Source of the DNA: Piliocolobus tephrosceles
Lineage: Eukaryota > Chordata > Mammalia > Primates > Cercopithecidae
NCBI RefSeq assembly: GCF_002776525.5
Contig: NC_045443.1
Location: 41,579,492-41,643,491 of the forward strand
Direction: 5' to 3'
DNA: 64,000 bases
Positions 23,775 to 36,190 of this stretch are shown piece after piece (position 1 is the first letter of the stretch; every line of letters starts with the position of its first letter). The notes under the pieces are model-generated. The model was not told the origin of the DNA. It searched no databases and saw only the letters and a list, made by a program, of their open reading frames with translations. The translations under genes were made by a program, and so were the position numbers.

Positions 23775-24809
23775 CTTTGTGGTTTTATCTGCCTCTGGTC
23801 ATTGATGATGGTGACGTATTGATGGGGTATTGGTGTGGGTGTCCTTCCTGTTTGTTAGTTTTCCTGCTAACAGTCAGGACCCTCAGCTGTAGGTCTGTTG
23901 GAGATTGCTTGAGGTCCACTCCAGACCCTGTTTGCCTGGGTGTCAGCAGCAGAGGCTGCAGAAGATAGAATACTGCTGAACAGCGAGTGTACCTGTCTGA
24001 TTTTTGCTTTGGAAGCTTCCTCTCAGGGGTGTACTCCACTGTGTGAGTTGTGGGGTTTTGGTCTGCCCCTAGTGGAGGATGTCTCCCAGTTAGGCTACTC
24101 AGGGATCAGGGACCCACTTGAGCAGGCAGTCTGTCCGTTCCCAGATCTCAACCTCCATGTTGGGAGATCCACTGCTCTCTTCAAAGCTGTCAGACAGAGT
24201 CGTTTGCATCTGCAGAGGTTTCTGTTGCTTTTTGTTGTTGTTGTTGTTTAGCTGTGCCCTGTCCCCAGAGGTGGAGTCTACAAAGACTGGCAGGCCTCCT
24301 TGAGCTGCTGTCAGCTCCACCCAGTTCGATCTTCCCAGGGCTTTTTTTTACCTACTTAAGCCTCAGCAATGGCGGGCACCCCTCCCCCAGCCTCGCTGCT
24401 GCCTTGCAGTTAGATCACAGACTGCTGTGCTAGCAATGAGGAAGGCTCCGTGGGCGTGAGACCCTCCCGGGCAGGTGTGGGATATAATCTCCTGGTGTGC
24501 CCGTTTGCTTAAAGTGCAGTATTGGGGTGGGAGTTACCCGATTTTCAGGTGTTGTGTGTCTCAGTTCCCCTGGCTAGGAAAAGGGATTCCCTTCCCCCTT
24601 GCACTTCCCAGGTGAGGTGATGCCTCGCCCTGCTTCAGCTCTGGCTGGTCGGGCTGCAACAGCTGAACAGCACTGATTGTCTGGCACTCCCTAGTGAGAT
24701 AAACCCAGTACCTTAGTTGAAAATGCAGAAATCACCTGTCTTCTGTGTCACTCGCACTGGGAGTTGGAGACTGGAGCTGTTCCTATTCGGCCATCTTGCT
24801 CTGCCCCCC
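23775..24809 (-). promoter_or_regulatory. L1 5' UTR / internal promoter
   Basis: GC-rich leader of a full-length L1. The YY1-like site is near the start (GGCCATCTT on plus at 24789-24797). A (GTT)n run lies at about 24232-24249 on plus. L1 5' UTRs carry a sense RNA polymerase II promoter and often an antisense one. The antisense direction here is plus, against NELL2. Confidence 0.8.
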
Positions 24810-24814
24810 GAACA

Positions 24815-27168
24815 CATCCTTTTTAATGATCACTATTGCATCTGGCATGAGATGGTATCTCATTGTGGTTTTGATTTGCATTTCTCTAATGACCAGTGAT
24901 GATGAGCATTTTTTCATATGTTTGTTGGCTGCATAAATGTCTTCTTTTGAGAAGTGTCTATTCATATTCTTTGCCCTCTTCTTGATGGGTTTGTTTGTTT
25001 CTTTCTTGTAAATTTGTTTGAGTTCTTAGTAGGTTCTGGATATTAGCCCTTTGTCAGATGGGTAGATTGCAAAAATTTTCTCCCATTCTATAGGTTGCCT
25101 GTTCACTCTGATGACAGTTTCTTTTGCTGTGCAGAAGCTCTTTAGTTTAATTGATCCCATTTGTCAATTGTGGCTTTTGTTGCCATTGCTTTTGGTGTTT
25201 TAGTCATGAAGTCTTTTCCCATGCCTATGTCCTGAATGGTATTGCCTAGGTTTTCTTCTAGGGTTTTTACGGCTTTAGGTCTTACATTTAAGTCTTTAAT
25301 GCATCTTGAGTAATTTTTTGTATAAGGTGTAAGGAAGGGGTCCAGTTTCAGTTTTCTGCATATGGCTAGCCTGTTTTACCAACACCATTTATTAAATGGA
25401 AATCCTTTCCCCACTGCTTGTTTTTATCAGGTTTGTCAAAGATCAGATTGTTGTAGATGTGTTGTGTTATTTCTGAGGCCTCTGTTCTGTTCCATTGGTC
25501 TATATATCTATTTTGGTACCAGTACCATGCTACTTTGGTTGCAGTAGCCTTGTAGTATAGTTTGAAGTCAGGTAGCATGGTGCCTCTAGCTTTGTTCTCT
25601 TTGCTTAGGAGTGTCTTGGCTATGTGGGCTCATTGTTAGTTCCATATGAAATTTAAACTAGTTTTTTCTAATTCTGTGAAGAAAGTCAGTGGTAGCTCAA
25701 TGGAGATAGCATTGAATCTATAAATTACTTTGGGCAGTATGGCCATTTTCATGATATTGATTCTTCCTATCCATGAGCAAGGAATGTTTTTCCATTTGTT
25801 TGTGTCCTCTCTTATTTCCTTGAGCAGTGGTTTGTGAAGAGCAGTGGATGTGAAGAAGTCTTTCATGCCCCTCGTAAGTTGTATTCTTAGGTATTTTATT
25901 CTCTTTGTAGCAATTGTGAATGGGAATTCACTCATGATTTGGCTCTTTGTCTATTATTGATGTATAAGAATGCTTGTGGGTTTTGCACATTGATTTTGTA
26001 TCCTGAGACTTTGCTGAAGTTGCTTATCAGCTTAAGGAGATTCTTGCAGAGATGATGGGGTTTTCTAAATACACAATCATGTTCTGCTAACAGAGACAAT
26101 GTGACTTCCTCTCTTCCTACTTGAACACCTTTTATTTATTTTTCTTGCCTGATTGCCCTGGCCAGAATTTCCAATACTGTGTTGAATAGGAGTGATGAGA
26201 GAGGGCATCCTTGTACCAGTTTTCAAAGGAATGCTTCCAAATTTTGCCCATTCAGTATGATATCAGCTATGGGTTTGTCATAAAGAACTCTTATTATTTT
26301 GAGACATGTTCCATCGATACCTGGTTTATTGAGAGGTTTTAGCATAAAGGGGTGTTAAATTTTATCAAAGGCTTTTTCTGCATCTATTGAGATAATCACG
26401 TGGTTTTTGTCATTGGTTCTGTTTATGTGATGGATTATGTTTATTGATTTGCATATGTCGATCCAGCCTTGCATCCCAGGGATGAAGCTGACTTGATCAT
26501 GGTGGATAAGTTTTTTGATGTACTGCTGGATTTGGTTTGTCAGTATTTTATTGAGGATTTTCATATCAATGTTCATCAGGTATATTGGCCTGAAATTTTC
26601 TTTTTCTTGTTGTGTCTCTGCCAGGTTTTGGTATCAGGATGACGCTGGCCTCATAAAATGAGTTAGGGAGGAGTCCCTCTTTTTCTATTGTTTGGAATAG
26701 TTTCAGAAGTAGAATCCCGTTGTTAATCCGTCTGGTCCTGTGCTTTTTCTGCTTGGTAGGCTATTATTTACTGCCTCAATTTCAGACCTTGTTATTAGTC
26801 TATTCAGGGTTTCGACTTCTTCCTGGTTTAGTGTTGGGAGGGTGTATGTGTCCAAGAACTCATCCATTTCTTCTAGATTTTCTAGTTTATTTGCATAGAG
26901 GTGTTTATAGTATTCTCTGATGACAGTTTGTATTTCTGTGGGATTAGTGGTGATATCCCCTTTATCATTTTTTATTGTATCTATTTTATTCTTCTCTCTT
27001 TTCTTCTTTATTAGTCTGGCTAGCGGTCTATTTTGTTAATCTTTTCAAAAAAACAGCTCCTGGATTCATTGATGTTTAAAGGGTTTTTTGCGTCTGTATC
27101 TCCTTCAGTTCTGCTCTGATCTTAGTTATTTCTTGTCTTCTGCTAGCTTTTGAATTTATTTGCTCTTG
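24815..27168 (-). mobile_element. Second, older L1 fragment (ORF2), both ends missing
   Basis: Minus-strand L1 ORF2 from the region before the 3' UTR (TTTTTAATGATCACTATTG at the left edge) to the middle of ORF2 (TTGAATTTATTTGCTCTTG at the right edge). Reading-frame pieces include IISIDAEKAFDKI (26355-26576) and MSEFPFTIATKRIKYLRIQ (25636-25935). The RT catalytic loop near 26080 is mutated (a stop where Ala-Asp would be). It lacks the last part of ORF2, the 3' UTR and the tail, although it directly touches the 5' end of the younger L1. Confidence 0.92.
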
Positions 27169-27171
27169 AAC

Positions 27172-27610
27172 CCTTCTACATATCCAACAACTATTTATTG
27201 ACCACCTACCCTATATGAGGCACAATGCTACACGTTGGTTATAGAGTCGTGAAAACATACTCACCTTTTCCTGCACTGTGGGGCTTAAAATAATGAGGAT
27301 AAAAGGAAATAAGCTGATACACAAATCACAGTAGGTGTTATGAAAGAAAAAGAGTGGGATATTCTGTGAGTGAATAACAGGGAGACCAATATTAAATTGG
27401 GTGGTCCCAGATAACCTTATTATCTAAAGCATGAGTTGCAATTAATCCAGCCAGAACAGGAGAAAAAAACTGTTGCAAACAGAAGGAATATGCATGTAAA
27501 GACCTAACTGCAGGGAAAAGCCTCACATCTCTAAGAAATGAAGAAAACATGTGTTTCTCAAATGACATGAGGCAGAGACCAAATGCATAAACCTCAGTTT
27601 GGGCAAACTT
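27172..27610 (-). repeat. LINE2 (L2) 3' region
   Basis: CAACTATTTATTGACCACCTACCC, GAGGCACAATGCTACACG, GTGGTCCCAGATAACC and GGAATATGCATGTAAAGACC are landmarks of the L2 reverse complement in the right order. Confidence 0.8.
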
Positions 27611-28713
27611 GATGGCAAACAACCCTGAAAATTTCAGAAAGAAGTTGTTATAAAGTTGATATGCATCTTAATGAGAAAAAAAGTATGTAGAGCAATGCAA
27701 TGCATCCTCATAAGACTAGCCTCCTGTGTCTATAATACTAGTCTTGTCCAGCTGATTTTCAAAATTACTACAATAGCAGTTTTTTGTACGCATTGGTCCA
27801 ACCTGTTTCATTGTGACCTTTAGATTACAGTATGGACCAGGAATTCTTTCTTATTACAAAAGCTCTTTGTCAAGTTCCGTCATCCTCTGTACTCACTTCA
27901 TTCCTTTGCTTTTTCCAGTAGCTCCTTCACTCTTACTCCTGAGAATTTTCTTGCTCTACAAATTTACAAAGCATCCATTTCCATGCACACCCCTAATTTG
28001 CAAACTCCATTCATTTAAAAACTCCTGAAACATCTCTTCCTTCCTCTTTCTTAACTGAAAAAACAAAGGTGATTTTTAGATTTATTCTATTCCGGCCAGA
28101 TGCACAATTCCTTTGACTTCTTGTGTACTTAATAGTTACTCACTTGAATCTCATCTAATGTCATTACAGAATCTGCTAACAAACATCATCATATCATAGA
28201 CAGCACTGAGAGGTAAATGACCTCTTGAGGATTCTACGATATATACAGGTTACATAAAAGTCCTAAATAAATTAACATTTTCTGTGGTGATTAGCATCAG
28301 AACATTACCTAGCTAATGGCAATAAAATACACAACACACAATTTCAAGTGGGAAGAACTGTTAGGGAAAATACACAGGCAATTTCTATCATACAAACCTT
28401 GAGAAAGAGCTGAGTCTTGTAAGTAGAGCCAGGAACAAAATGAGAAGAGAAATCAGCATAGCTATGGGATGCTTTGCAGATATCCCATATTTTGAGTTGT
28501 AGAGGTTCTTTTGTGGGTAAAACTAACCTCTAGCTTCACTCTAGGACCCTGGTTAAATGTTTGTTGATAACGCATCCTGTAGCAACTCATCCACACTATC
28601 TCACTTGCTTTGTTCAACAGGGTCTTTGTCTTGAACACACTATGTACAGGCCAAATGATTGCTCATTCTCCAGCTAGCCCGGAAAATTGGCATGAGTTAG
28701 AAGTAGTCTATAT
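27611..28713. other. Intron, nothing firmly recognised
   Basis: 27830-28080 is pyrimidine-rich and may be a worn L2. No boundaries could be set. Confidence 0.4.
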
Positions 28714-29014
28714 CAGCACTGTTCAACAAAAATATAATGTGAGTCATATATATAATTTAATTTTTCTAATACTCCCATTAAAAATCGTACTGAGATTAAT
28801 TTTAATAATATATTTTATTCTACCAATACATCTAAAATATTATTTCAACATATAATCAATATAAAAATTATTGAGATATTTTAAATCTCTTTTCATGCCA
28901 AGTCTCCAAATTCTGGTGTACATTTTACGTTTAAACCACCTACTAATTCAGTTGAGCAAAATTTAAAATGCTGAATAGCCATGTTTCCAGTGACTAGCCT
29001 ATTGAGTGGCACAG
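28714..29014 (+). mobile_element. hAT-type non-autonomous DNA transposon
   Basis: Starts CAGCACTGTTCAACAAAAATATAAT and ends near GAGTGGCACAG, with internal TTAATTTTAATAATATATTTTA and TTTCAACATATAATCAATATAAAAA. Candidate 8-bp duplications GTCTATAT (28706) and GTCTAGAC (29015) share 6 of 8 bases, the hAT target size. I do not commit to a subfamily. Confidence 0.7.
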
Positions 29015-29409
29015 GTCTAGACAGCTTATTCTTGGTATTCTTCTCCCAGTCTTTTTCACCCCACAAAAGTATTATGTATGCCTAGAGGAAAAAGTAGGAG
29101 AGAGACTCTACAGACAGCAGATGTAATTGTAAATAACGACATAAACAGATAAGCCACAGACACCCACATATATTTTCTTTATGAACCAAATTCATGAACC
29201 CGTGTAAACTAACCCCTTTCCAGCTTTATTATGACCATGACTGTGACACTTCACTCCACCCACAGCACACTCATAAATCATCTTCAGCTAAGCTGGGCCA
29301 CTTGCCACTTCCTAACAAGACCTTAAGTTCCTTCATTGCCAATTCCTTTTCCTTACCACTCTTGCCATTTTACTCATTTTTCACTACTCAGCAGTTCAAT
29401 CTAGAAATA

Positions 29410-30000
29410 TGAGACTTACTTGACTTTTCCTTTTCCTTCATTCCATGTAACAAATAAATCACAAATCCACTTTTTTTTTCTGATTTCCAGGGCTATCCCC
29501 CAATCTGAATTATCACCATTTATTGTCTGGAAGACCCTCCTAAAATGGTCCTCTTAATTCCTTTCTATTTCTAACCAAACCATACTCCACACAGTTCTTA
29601 CAGCAATGTCTTTAAAACATCAACAGGATCATGTCTCTCCTTTACTTAAAACACTTCAATGGCTTACCATGACATCTATCTAGTCTGAAATGGAAACTCC
29701 TTCCATGGTTTAAGACTTTGCATGACAGAATCTGACCCTACATCTTCATTCTCATCCCATGCCACCTTTCCCAATTCACTATGCTTTAAACCTAAGGCCT
29801 CTTTCCAGTTCCTCAAACACACCAACCTTTTATCCCAACTCAAAGCCTTAGTATATGCTTGGCTGTCATTATTTTTTTTCTCTAATGTATATCTAGCTTT
29901 CAAATAAAACTGTGAATTCTTCAAGGATAAGGACTCATTTGTATAGTTTTCATAGTTTACCACTAAAGGCTAATGCTCAGTAAATAGCTGTTGATTGCTT
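29410..30000 (+). repeat. LINE2 (L2) fragment
   Basis: TTACTTGACTTTTCC, ATGTCTTTAAAACATCAACAGGATCATG, CTTCAATGGCTTACCATGAC, TGTAAAATAAAAC-like tail and GCTCAGTAAATAGCTGTTGATT match the L2 3' kilobase in order. Confidence 0.85.
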
Positions 30001-30044
30001 CACAAATATAAATGGGTTAAAAAGTGTGTTTTAAGACCTTTCAA

Positions 30045-30300
30045 ATGATGATGATCATTACCACAATTTAAATTTATTGCACACTTGCTATGCACCAGGA
30101 ACTATGGGAACACTTTTCACTGAGTCTCTTAGTCTTCACAACAACCCCACAACGTAGATGCTATTATCCCAACTGTAATAATAATGATAAAACTAAGGCT
30201 GAAGGGGTAAATACTTTGCCCCTGTGCCTGTGCAATTAAATAATAGGAACTGAGATTTGAACCCTGATCTATCCATCTCTACGAATAATTGTTTTGCCTC
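30045..30300 (-). repeat. MIR SINE
   Basis: TATTGCACACTTGCTATGCACCAGG, CACAACAACCCCACAACGTAG and GGAACTGAGATTTGAACCC match the MIR reverse complement well. Confidence 0.9.
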
Positions 30301-31454
30301 CCTGAATTTCTATAAACTTTAAGTAATTTATTTTTATCATTTTAATAAATCACCATACTAATAACTCAAAAATTGTAAAATCAGTACATATGTGATCAGT
30401 TTTTACATTCTATATTGTGTAGATATCTTATGCTGACATTGCACTGCTTCAGTTGCTATTTTTGGCACATGGTTGCATAGCAACAAGGATTATTAGATGG
30501 AATTATCTTCCAGATTGTATTTTTTTTTTTTTTTTAAATAGAGTTACCATATTATTCATACAGAAACAGCTAAGGAAAAAGGGGACAAATTTGATACAAT
30601 CTATAATATCACATAAACAATAAGATGAATGCTTTTCTGTTCAGTAGTGTTTTGGTTTTAGTTTCCAAATACTTCCTTCAGTCATCAAATATATTTGGAA
30701 TCCAACATGGTTGGGGAGTGACAACATGTAACTGAAGATGTTAAAACTTTAAAAGTGAACCAGTTAAGAGCAACAGGGTTGGAAAGAACTATGTTTACTT
30801 TATAAAAGGGAAAAAAATGCTCCACAGATCCCAGATCCTATCCAGAGTTCTCACAGCTACGTTCTCTTGGAACCAGATGTAACTGAGATGGAGCATATGG
30901 CTAGCTCCATGCAAAGCCCTCACCACTAGTTAAAAAAAGAGAAGAGAAAATAAAAGAAAAGAAAGAAAGAAAACACATCTGAAAAATCATGGCTTAATGC
31001 TACCATTTTACATTAAAAATAAAACAGTGGCATTCTGCTAAGGGAAAAATGTGTAAGTACATAATACATATCCAAAGCATGAACCAGGAACAATGCAAAG
31101 GGGATCTAAGTTCCTTGTGAGCTAAATCATATTTTTCCCTCAGCTTATTATTAAAAGTTTGTATTTTTAGGAGTAAGTAATAAAATTAACTGTAAAATTA
31201 AATCAAATGTGATTCATGATACAAATGGATTTGGACAAAGTGAAGGATAATCAGATGATTCACTTTTTGCAGAGCATCCAGTAATGCCTGGTGTCTGACA
31301 TAAAGCCAGTCTTACTTGACAACTTAAGAAAACCACGTGATCAAAATGTCCTTGCTAGTTCTGACATGTTGTTAAAAAAAATAATGAGGAAAATAAATTG
31401 TAATGAAGAAGAAAAGAAAAGAAAAAAAAAACAAACCCATGAATATGAGTAAGG
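30301..31454. other. Intron, nothing recognised
   Basis: A-rich. T run at about 30519-30534 and AAAGAAAAGAAAGAAAG-type simple sequence at about 30940-30975. Confidence 0.5.
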
Positions 31455-31975
31455 CTATATGGGAGAAAGACTGCAGGATTTTGGCATCCGAAAACCTAGT
31501 CAGTCATAGTCCTAAATCCTGGTATTTAAAATCATGAGGCCTTGTACTAGTTTCTCCTTTTTTTCTTTTTCTTTTTTTTCTTTCTTTTTTTTTTTGGAGA
31601 TGGAGTCTTGCTCTGTCCTCCATGCTGGAGTGCAGTGGTGGGATCTCGGCTCACTGCAACCTCTGCCTCTCGGGTTCAAGCAATTCTCCTACCTCAGCCT
31701 CCCAAGTAGCTTGGACTACAGGCACATGCTGCCACGACCTGCTAATTTTTTGTATGTTAGTAGAGAAAGGGCTTCACCATGTTGCCCAGGCTGGCCTTGA
31801 ATTCCCGAGCTCAGGCAATTCGCCCGTCTCGGCCTCCCAAAGTGCTGGGATTATAGGCAAAAGCCACTGTGCCCGGCCCAGTTTCCTCATTTTTGGAGTC
31901 ACAGTTTTCTCCTCTATGAAATGAGGATAATATTTCCTTCTTTGCCTAATTCACAGGCTTTTGTGAAGTGAGAAA
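31455..31975 (+). repeat. MIR SINE split by an Alu
   Basis: The left part (to about 31557) has CCTAAATCCTGG and GAGGCCTTGTACTAG. The right part (from 31880) has AGTTTCCTCATTTTTGGAG, CTATGAAATGAGGATAATA and CTAATTCACAGGCTTTTGTGAAG. Together they read as one MIR. Confidence 0.65.
31558..31879 (-). mobile_element. Alu (AluS-like)
   Basis: Full-length antisense Alu with a pyrimidine-rich degraded tail (31555-31595), GAGATGGAGTCTTGCTCTG, GCTGGAGTGCAGTGG, the central spacer, and an end at GTGCCCGGCC. AGTTTCTCC (31549) and AGTTTCCTC (31880) are the duplicated target in the MIR. Confidence 0.95.
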
Positions 31976-32194
31976 GGATTGATCCATGCAGTCACTATTG
32001 CACTTTTCCGCAGCTTGATTTATGAGTCACCAGGGATACATGTGAGCAGGTGCAATGTGCTGCTAGCCTACCATCTAGGCAAGGATTCATAGATGATTCT
32101 TAACCTGATAAGCCTTCTATCCAAACTGAAAAAGACGTTGAAAACACTCATTAGGAATCAATAAGAAAAATATCAACAGCCAAAATAGATTAAA

Positions 32195-32830
32195 GAGTCA
32201 AAGGACATGAATAAGCAATTCACAAAAGGAAAAAAAGTCAATACACACAATGTTCATAGATTCCACTTATATAAAATATGTAAGATGGTCAAACTCAAAT
32301 AACTAGCAGGTAGAATTGTGGATGCTAGGCTTAAGGGAGAAGGAGGAAATGGGAAGTTTCTGTTCAATGGGTATAAAGTTTTAGCTACCCAAAAAGATAA
32401 GTTCTGGAGTTCTACTATACAACAGTGTACCTATAGTTAGCAATATTGTCCCTTAAAATTTGGGAAGAGGTGGCCGGGGGCAGTGGCTCATGCCTGTAAT
32501 CCCAGCACTTTGGGATGCCGAGGCTGGCGGATCACCTAAGTTCAGGAGTTCAAGACCAGCCTGGCCAACATGATGAAACCCCATCTCTACTAAAAATACA
32601 AAAATTAGCTGGGCATGGTGGTGTACACCTGTAATCCCAGCTACTTGGGAGGCTGAGGCAGAAGAACCACTGGAACCCAGGAGGCAGAGGTTGCTGTGAT
32701 CTGAGATCAAGCCACTGCACTCCAGTCTGGGAGACAGAGAGAGATCCATCTCAAAAACATAACAAAACAAAACAAAATTTGTGAAGAGGTTAGATCTCAT
32801 GTTATGTGTTCTTACCACAATAAGAAGACA
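32195..32830 (+). mobile_element. Old L1 (L1MA/L1MB-type) 3' UTR, split by an Alu
   Basis: GGTAGAATTGTGGATGCTAGG, AATGGGTATAAAGTTTTAGC, CAGTGTACCTATAGTTAGC and, after the Alu, GGTTAGATCTCATGTTATGTG and CTTACCACAATAA are the ordered 3' UTR of an old L1. Confidence 0.75.
32472..32773 (+). mobile_element. Alu (AluS-like) with 17-bp TSD
   Basis: Sense Alu from GGCCGGGGGCAGTGGCTCAT to an (AACAAAAC) tail. AAAATTTGGGAAGAGGT at 32455-32471 and AAAATTTGTGAAGAGGT at 32774-32790 are the target duplications, with one mismatch. Confidence 0.97.
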
Positions 32831-32859
32831 TTAAAAGTACCAAGATACATACCCTTCCA

Positions 32860-33515
32860 CACATACATACATTTAAACCTATAAAAGGAAAACAGTTTCA
32901 ATACAAACAAGGATTCAGAGAACCAGCCTTCTCATATACTTCTGATAAAAATGTAAACTCCTACAAACTTTCAGATGAAAATTTTATAATATATATTAAA
33001 GTATTAAAATGTGCACAATTGGGGCTTGATAATACTATAGAAGTGTATCCTAAGAATATTAGCAGGGGGATTACAAAAGTCCTGTACCATATATTATCTA
33101 TAAGAGTGAAATTCTAGAAAGAGCTGAACATTTCAACCATATATGACTGGCTAAATAAATTACAGTTTATTTTATAGAGCTACAATACCATTTTAAATTA
33201 TGTTGTGAAATATTGATATGATAAAATATTCATACTAAGTTGATCATTTTAAGATCAAAAATGTTATGATAGTATAATTCCAATGTAATTTAAAAAGGTA
33301 CGTAGGCATTGCATGAGTAGATAAAAGAATAAAAATTATGTCCAAAATATTAACATGAGGTCCAGACCTTCCAAAGAAAAAAAAAAAGATAAAATATTAA
33401 CAGAAGTATCACTGGAAAGTGAGATACTGGGGGATTTTAATTTTCTTCTTTAGCCTCCTCTGTTTTCATTATAACCTGTGTACATATTACATCTTATCTG
33501 AAACAAAAATGATAC
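32860..33515 (+). mobile_element. Old L1 (L1ME-type) 3' region
   Basis: TATATGACTGGCTAAATAAATTACAG, AGCTACAATACCATTTTAAATTATG, GGGGGATTTTAATTTTCTTC and the run to TTATCTGAAACAAAA match the 3' end of the oldest mammalian L1s. Confidence 0.7.
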
Positions 33516-34599
33516 ATATACAAAAGAAAACATGTAGCAACATGAAAGTAGCAAATTTAGGGCTCCATGTAGATGCACTATATTTATATTAACCAATGAC
33601 AAGCTTTTCAAAATATGTGTGTTTGGTTTCCCCTGAATTTCAGTAGAGTTTCTATTGATAAATATTATCCTAATTCATTTTTCTGGAATGGTTCTATTAT
33701 GTGCACAATGATGCAGATTTTGGAAAATGAACAACAACAAAAAAGCATGTCTGTACTTTTAACAAATACTTAAAATACCTTAAAAACGAGCTAGAAACAT
33801 GGGTAAGAGTTTCTACTTGGAACAATAACAATGATTTCACCAGGAAAACCTATCTAATCAGATAGATGTTTGATAGGACAAGACAAAGTGTAAAGGAATA
33901 ATAGCCAAAGAACCTTTGGGCTGAAAGTGTCTCAAACTTACATTTACTACTGTTACAAAAGAAGATTCAGCTATTGATAGACTATGAACACAGAGGCCAG
34001 TGCAAGATTAACAACCTCATTCTATTCCTCTGTGGAGACAATCTTGGAATAAGAAATTCAGGCCATTATGTAGCAGTAGAAGAAAAACTACAGACACAAT
34101 AGGCTTCCTTTTGTAAAAAGCAATAAATATGAGTGAGGTGCTAGCAGGACTGACAGACAGTGAGTTCACAGTGTGGCATGTAATTGAGCTGAATTTTGTA
34201 TAATAAATCTGAGATAAATTCTAGGCAAGGTAACTAAGAAATGGAAGAGAACCATGGCAACCACCTACTGCTATTTAAAAGGAATACCCTAAACTTCTCC
34301 TCTAGAAGAATAAGGTGAGTATTGCAACTGGATATGACAAAGGAGGGAAAGTCTTCATTTGATGCAGGCTCAGCTTTTGGATGAAGAGCTATTTAACTGT
34401 CAATCTTCTGAAGGACCTAATAAATCCTGAAGACATCCTATACCAGACAAAGTAAAGTATATATATATACACACACACATACACATACACACAACACTGC
34501 ATACTCACTATACCTTTCTTTTATTCCTTAAAACTTTGACATAATGTGCTTTGATGCTCTTGGTAGTTAATATTTATTGACTAAATTAATGGACCCAAA
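33516..34599. other. Intron; small (TA)n(CA)n at 34458
   Basis: An AT/AC dinucleotide patch lies at about 34458-34493. Nothing else recognised. Confidence 0.5.
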
Positions 34600-35400
34600 T
34601 ATCTGCTGATACTATACCTCCTAGGAATCATTCTGGGTATCCACTGATGGACAAAAGAGAAACAACAGACATTATCCTTGCTTTGTGGGCGTACAGAAGC
34701 AGGAGAAAGACAGTTAAGAAGAAAAAAAATGTTGGTGACTGTTAGCTTCTGAAGGAAACATAATAGAATCCCAGTGGATGGGGAAGATACTATTTAGACA
34801 GAGCAGGCAGAAAAGGTAATTTTTAGGTAAAAATATAGAGAATGGGTAAGAGCCAACTGTGCAAAAGAAGAGGCAGAAATTATGTTTCAAGTAATAGGAC
34901 AGAATATAGAAAATTCCTGAAGAAAAAAGAAGATGGAAATTTCTTCTAGGAAATAAGAAGCCAATGAGACAAAATAGGAGGAGCAAGACATCAAGTGGAA
35001 TGAGACAAGTTAGGAGAGGGAGGGAGGGGACACATGATAGCTTTGTAATAGGGAGCCACTAAATGGCAATAAGCAAAGGCAGAACATGGGCCAATTTTTT
35101 TACTTTTAAATTATTACTCTGGCTGTTGTGTGGAAAACATACTGGAGACAGCAAAAGCAAATGTAACAAACCAATAGAGAAGTGACAACAATTTGCTGAC
35201 TTAAGACTTCTATAATGGGAGGGAGACAGAGACAAGGTGTGGATTTGAGTTTTTTATTTTGAAAACTAAAACAAAGGACATGTATATAAATTGGGTGTTC
35301 AGAATGAAAGAGGAATCAAGGGTGGCCTCAGCGTCTATGGTGTTAGCAAATGGGTGGTGAATGAAGCAAAAGTGGGTAAGACTGGGAGATAAACATTTTC
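34600..35400 (-). repeat. LINE2 (L2) fragment
   Basis: CATTATCCTTGCTTTGTGGG, CTCTGGCTGTTGTGTGGAAAAC, GAGAAGTGACAACAATTTGC and GAGGAATCAAGGGTGGCC follow the L2 reverse complement. The ORFs in this stretch are incidental. Confidence 0.75.
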
Positions 35401-35559
35401 TTACTCTAAATCCCAATTTGCTCCTTGGGTACAATAATCCTTTTCATAGGTGAGTTATGGAATTTCATATTATCTAATTAACCACATGTTATTTCTCAGC
35501 CAATCCTGTAGGCACTTTAAATACCTTTTAATATTTTTAATCCTTAAAATACCTTTAAA

Positions 35560-35685
35560 AGGTAGGTATAATTTTTCCATTTTACCAAAAGAGCGTGTCA
35601 GGGAGGGTTAGTAACTGGTTGAGTTTCCTAGTTAGTATGTGATAAGTCTGTCTATACACTCCTTAATTCCTGACTCCAGCCAACG
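35560..35685 (-). repeat. MIR SINE
   Basis: AAGGTAGGTATAATTTTTCCATTTTACC, GGTTAGTAACTGG and CCTGACTCCAG match the MIR reverse complement. Confidence 0.6.
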
Positions 35686-35719
35686 TTTATCCAGTATATT
35701 ATAGTATATTATATTGTTT

Positions 35720-35965
35720 TTACCCTCATCTTGCATCCATCATTAGAATTTTATATAAGCAAATGATCATAGCACATAGTTTATAACTCTGTTTAGCAAT
35801 CAATTCACTTTGTCTTTTATTAATTTTAGTTGAATGACTAAATAAAAACATTTCTGCCTCCCTTCATGGATTATAAAGTCTGCAAGGGTATATGTCTTTT
35901 TTTTTTATCCTCCACAGCATCAAGCATATGCCTTCCAAATAACAGCTAATAAATATGTATTTTTT
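35720..35965 (+). repeat. L2 3' end
   Basis: AAAGTCTGCAAGGGTATATG, CCTCCACAGCATCAAGCATATG and the AATAACAGCTAATAAATATG tail match the L2 3' terminus. Confidence 0.55.
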
Positions 35966-35994
35966 AAAACCACTTGTTCTAGCCACTACTGAAA

Positions 35995-36170
35995 CTATCT
36001 CACATATATATTAACTCATCTAATCCTTACAGCAAGTGTGAGATATTACTTTCCTTCCCATTTCATATAAGGGAAATGGAAGCACTGAGAGTTAAGCAAC
36101 TTCCAAAAGGTCACACAGTTAACAAGCTACATAACCAGAATTCAAACACAAGTGGTTGGGCTCTAGAATG
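35995..36170 (-). repeat. MIR SINE
   Basis: TTAACTCATCTAATCCTTACAGC, AAGGGAAATGGAAGCACTGAGAG and AAGGTCACACAGTTAACAAGC match the MIR reverse complement. Confidence 0.85.
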
Positions 36171-36190
36171 ATCTTGTGGACAGTACAATA

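Larger units (their letters stand above)
19611..24809 (-). mobile_element. L1 (L1PA-type), both ends present, internal ORF2 deletion
   Basis: Read on the minus strand, the element starts at 24809 with a G run and GCAGAGCAAGATGGCCG, which contains the YY1-type motif of the L1 promoter. A 5' UTR of about 1.03 kb, ORF1, a 63-bp spacer and ORF2 follow. The 3' UTR ends in CTAGAACTTAAAGTATAATA and an (AAAAC)n tail (19611-19648 on plus). The total is about 5.2 kb instead of about 6.1 kb, because about 1.1 kb of ORF2 is deleted near 20715. The 3' UTR carries an 18-bp tandem duplication at 19729-19764. No target-site duplication was found, and an older L1 abuts the 5' end. Confidence 0.95.

Noticed and set aside
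22156..23968. Several plus-strand ORFs across the L1
   Set aside because: Antisense shadows of L1 ORF1, ORF2 and the 5' UTR.
31534..31924. ORFs of 88 and 100 codons
   Set aside because: Typical antisense-Alu translations (GVQWWDLGSLQP-type), not host genes.
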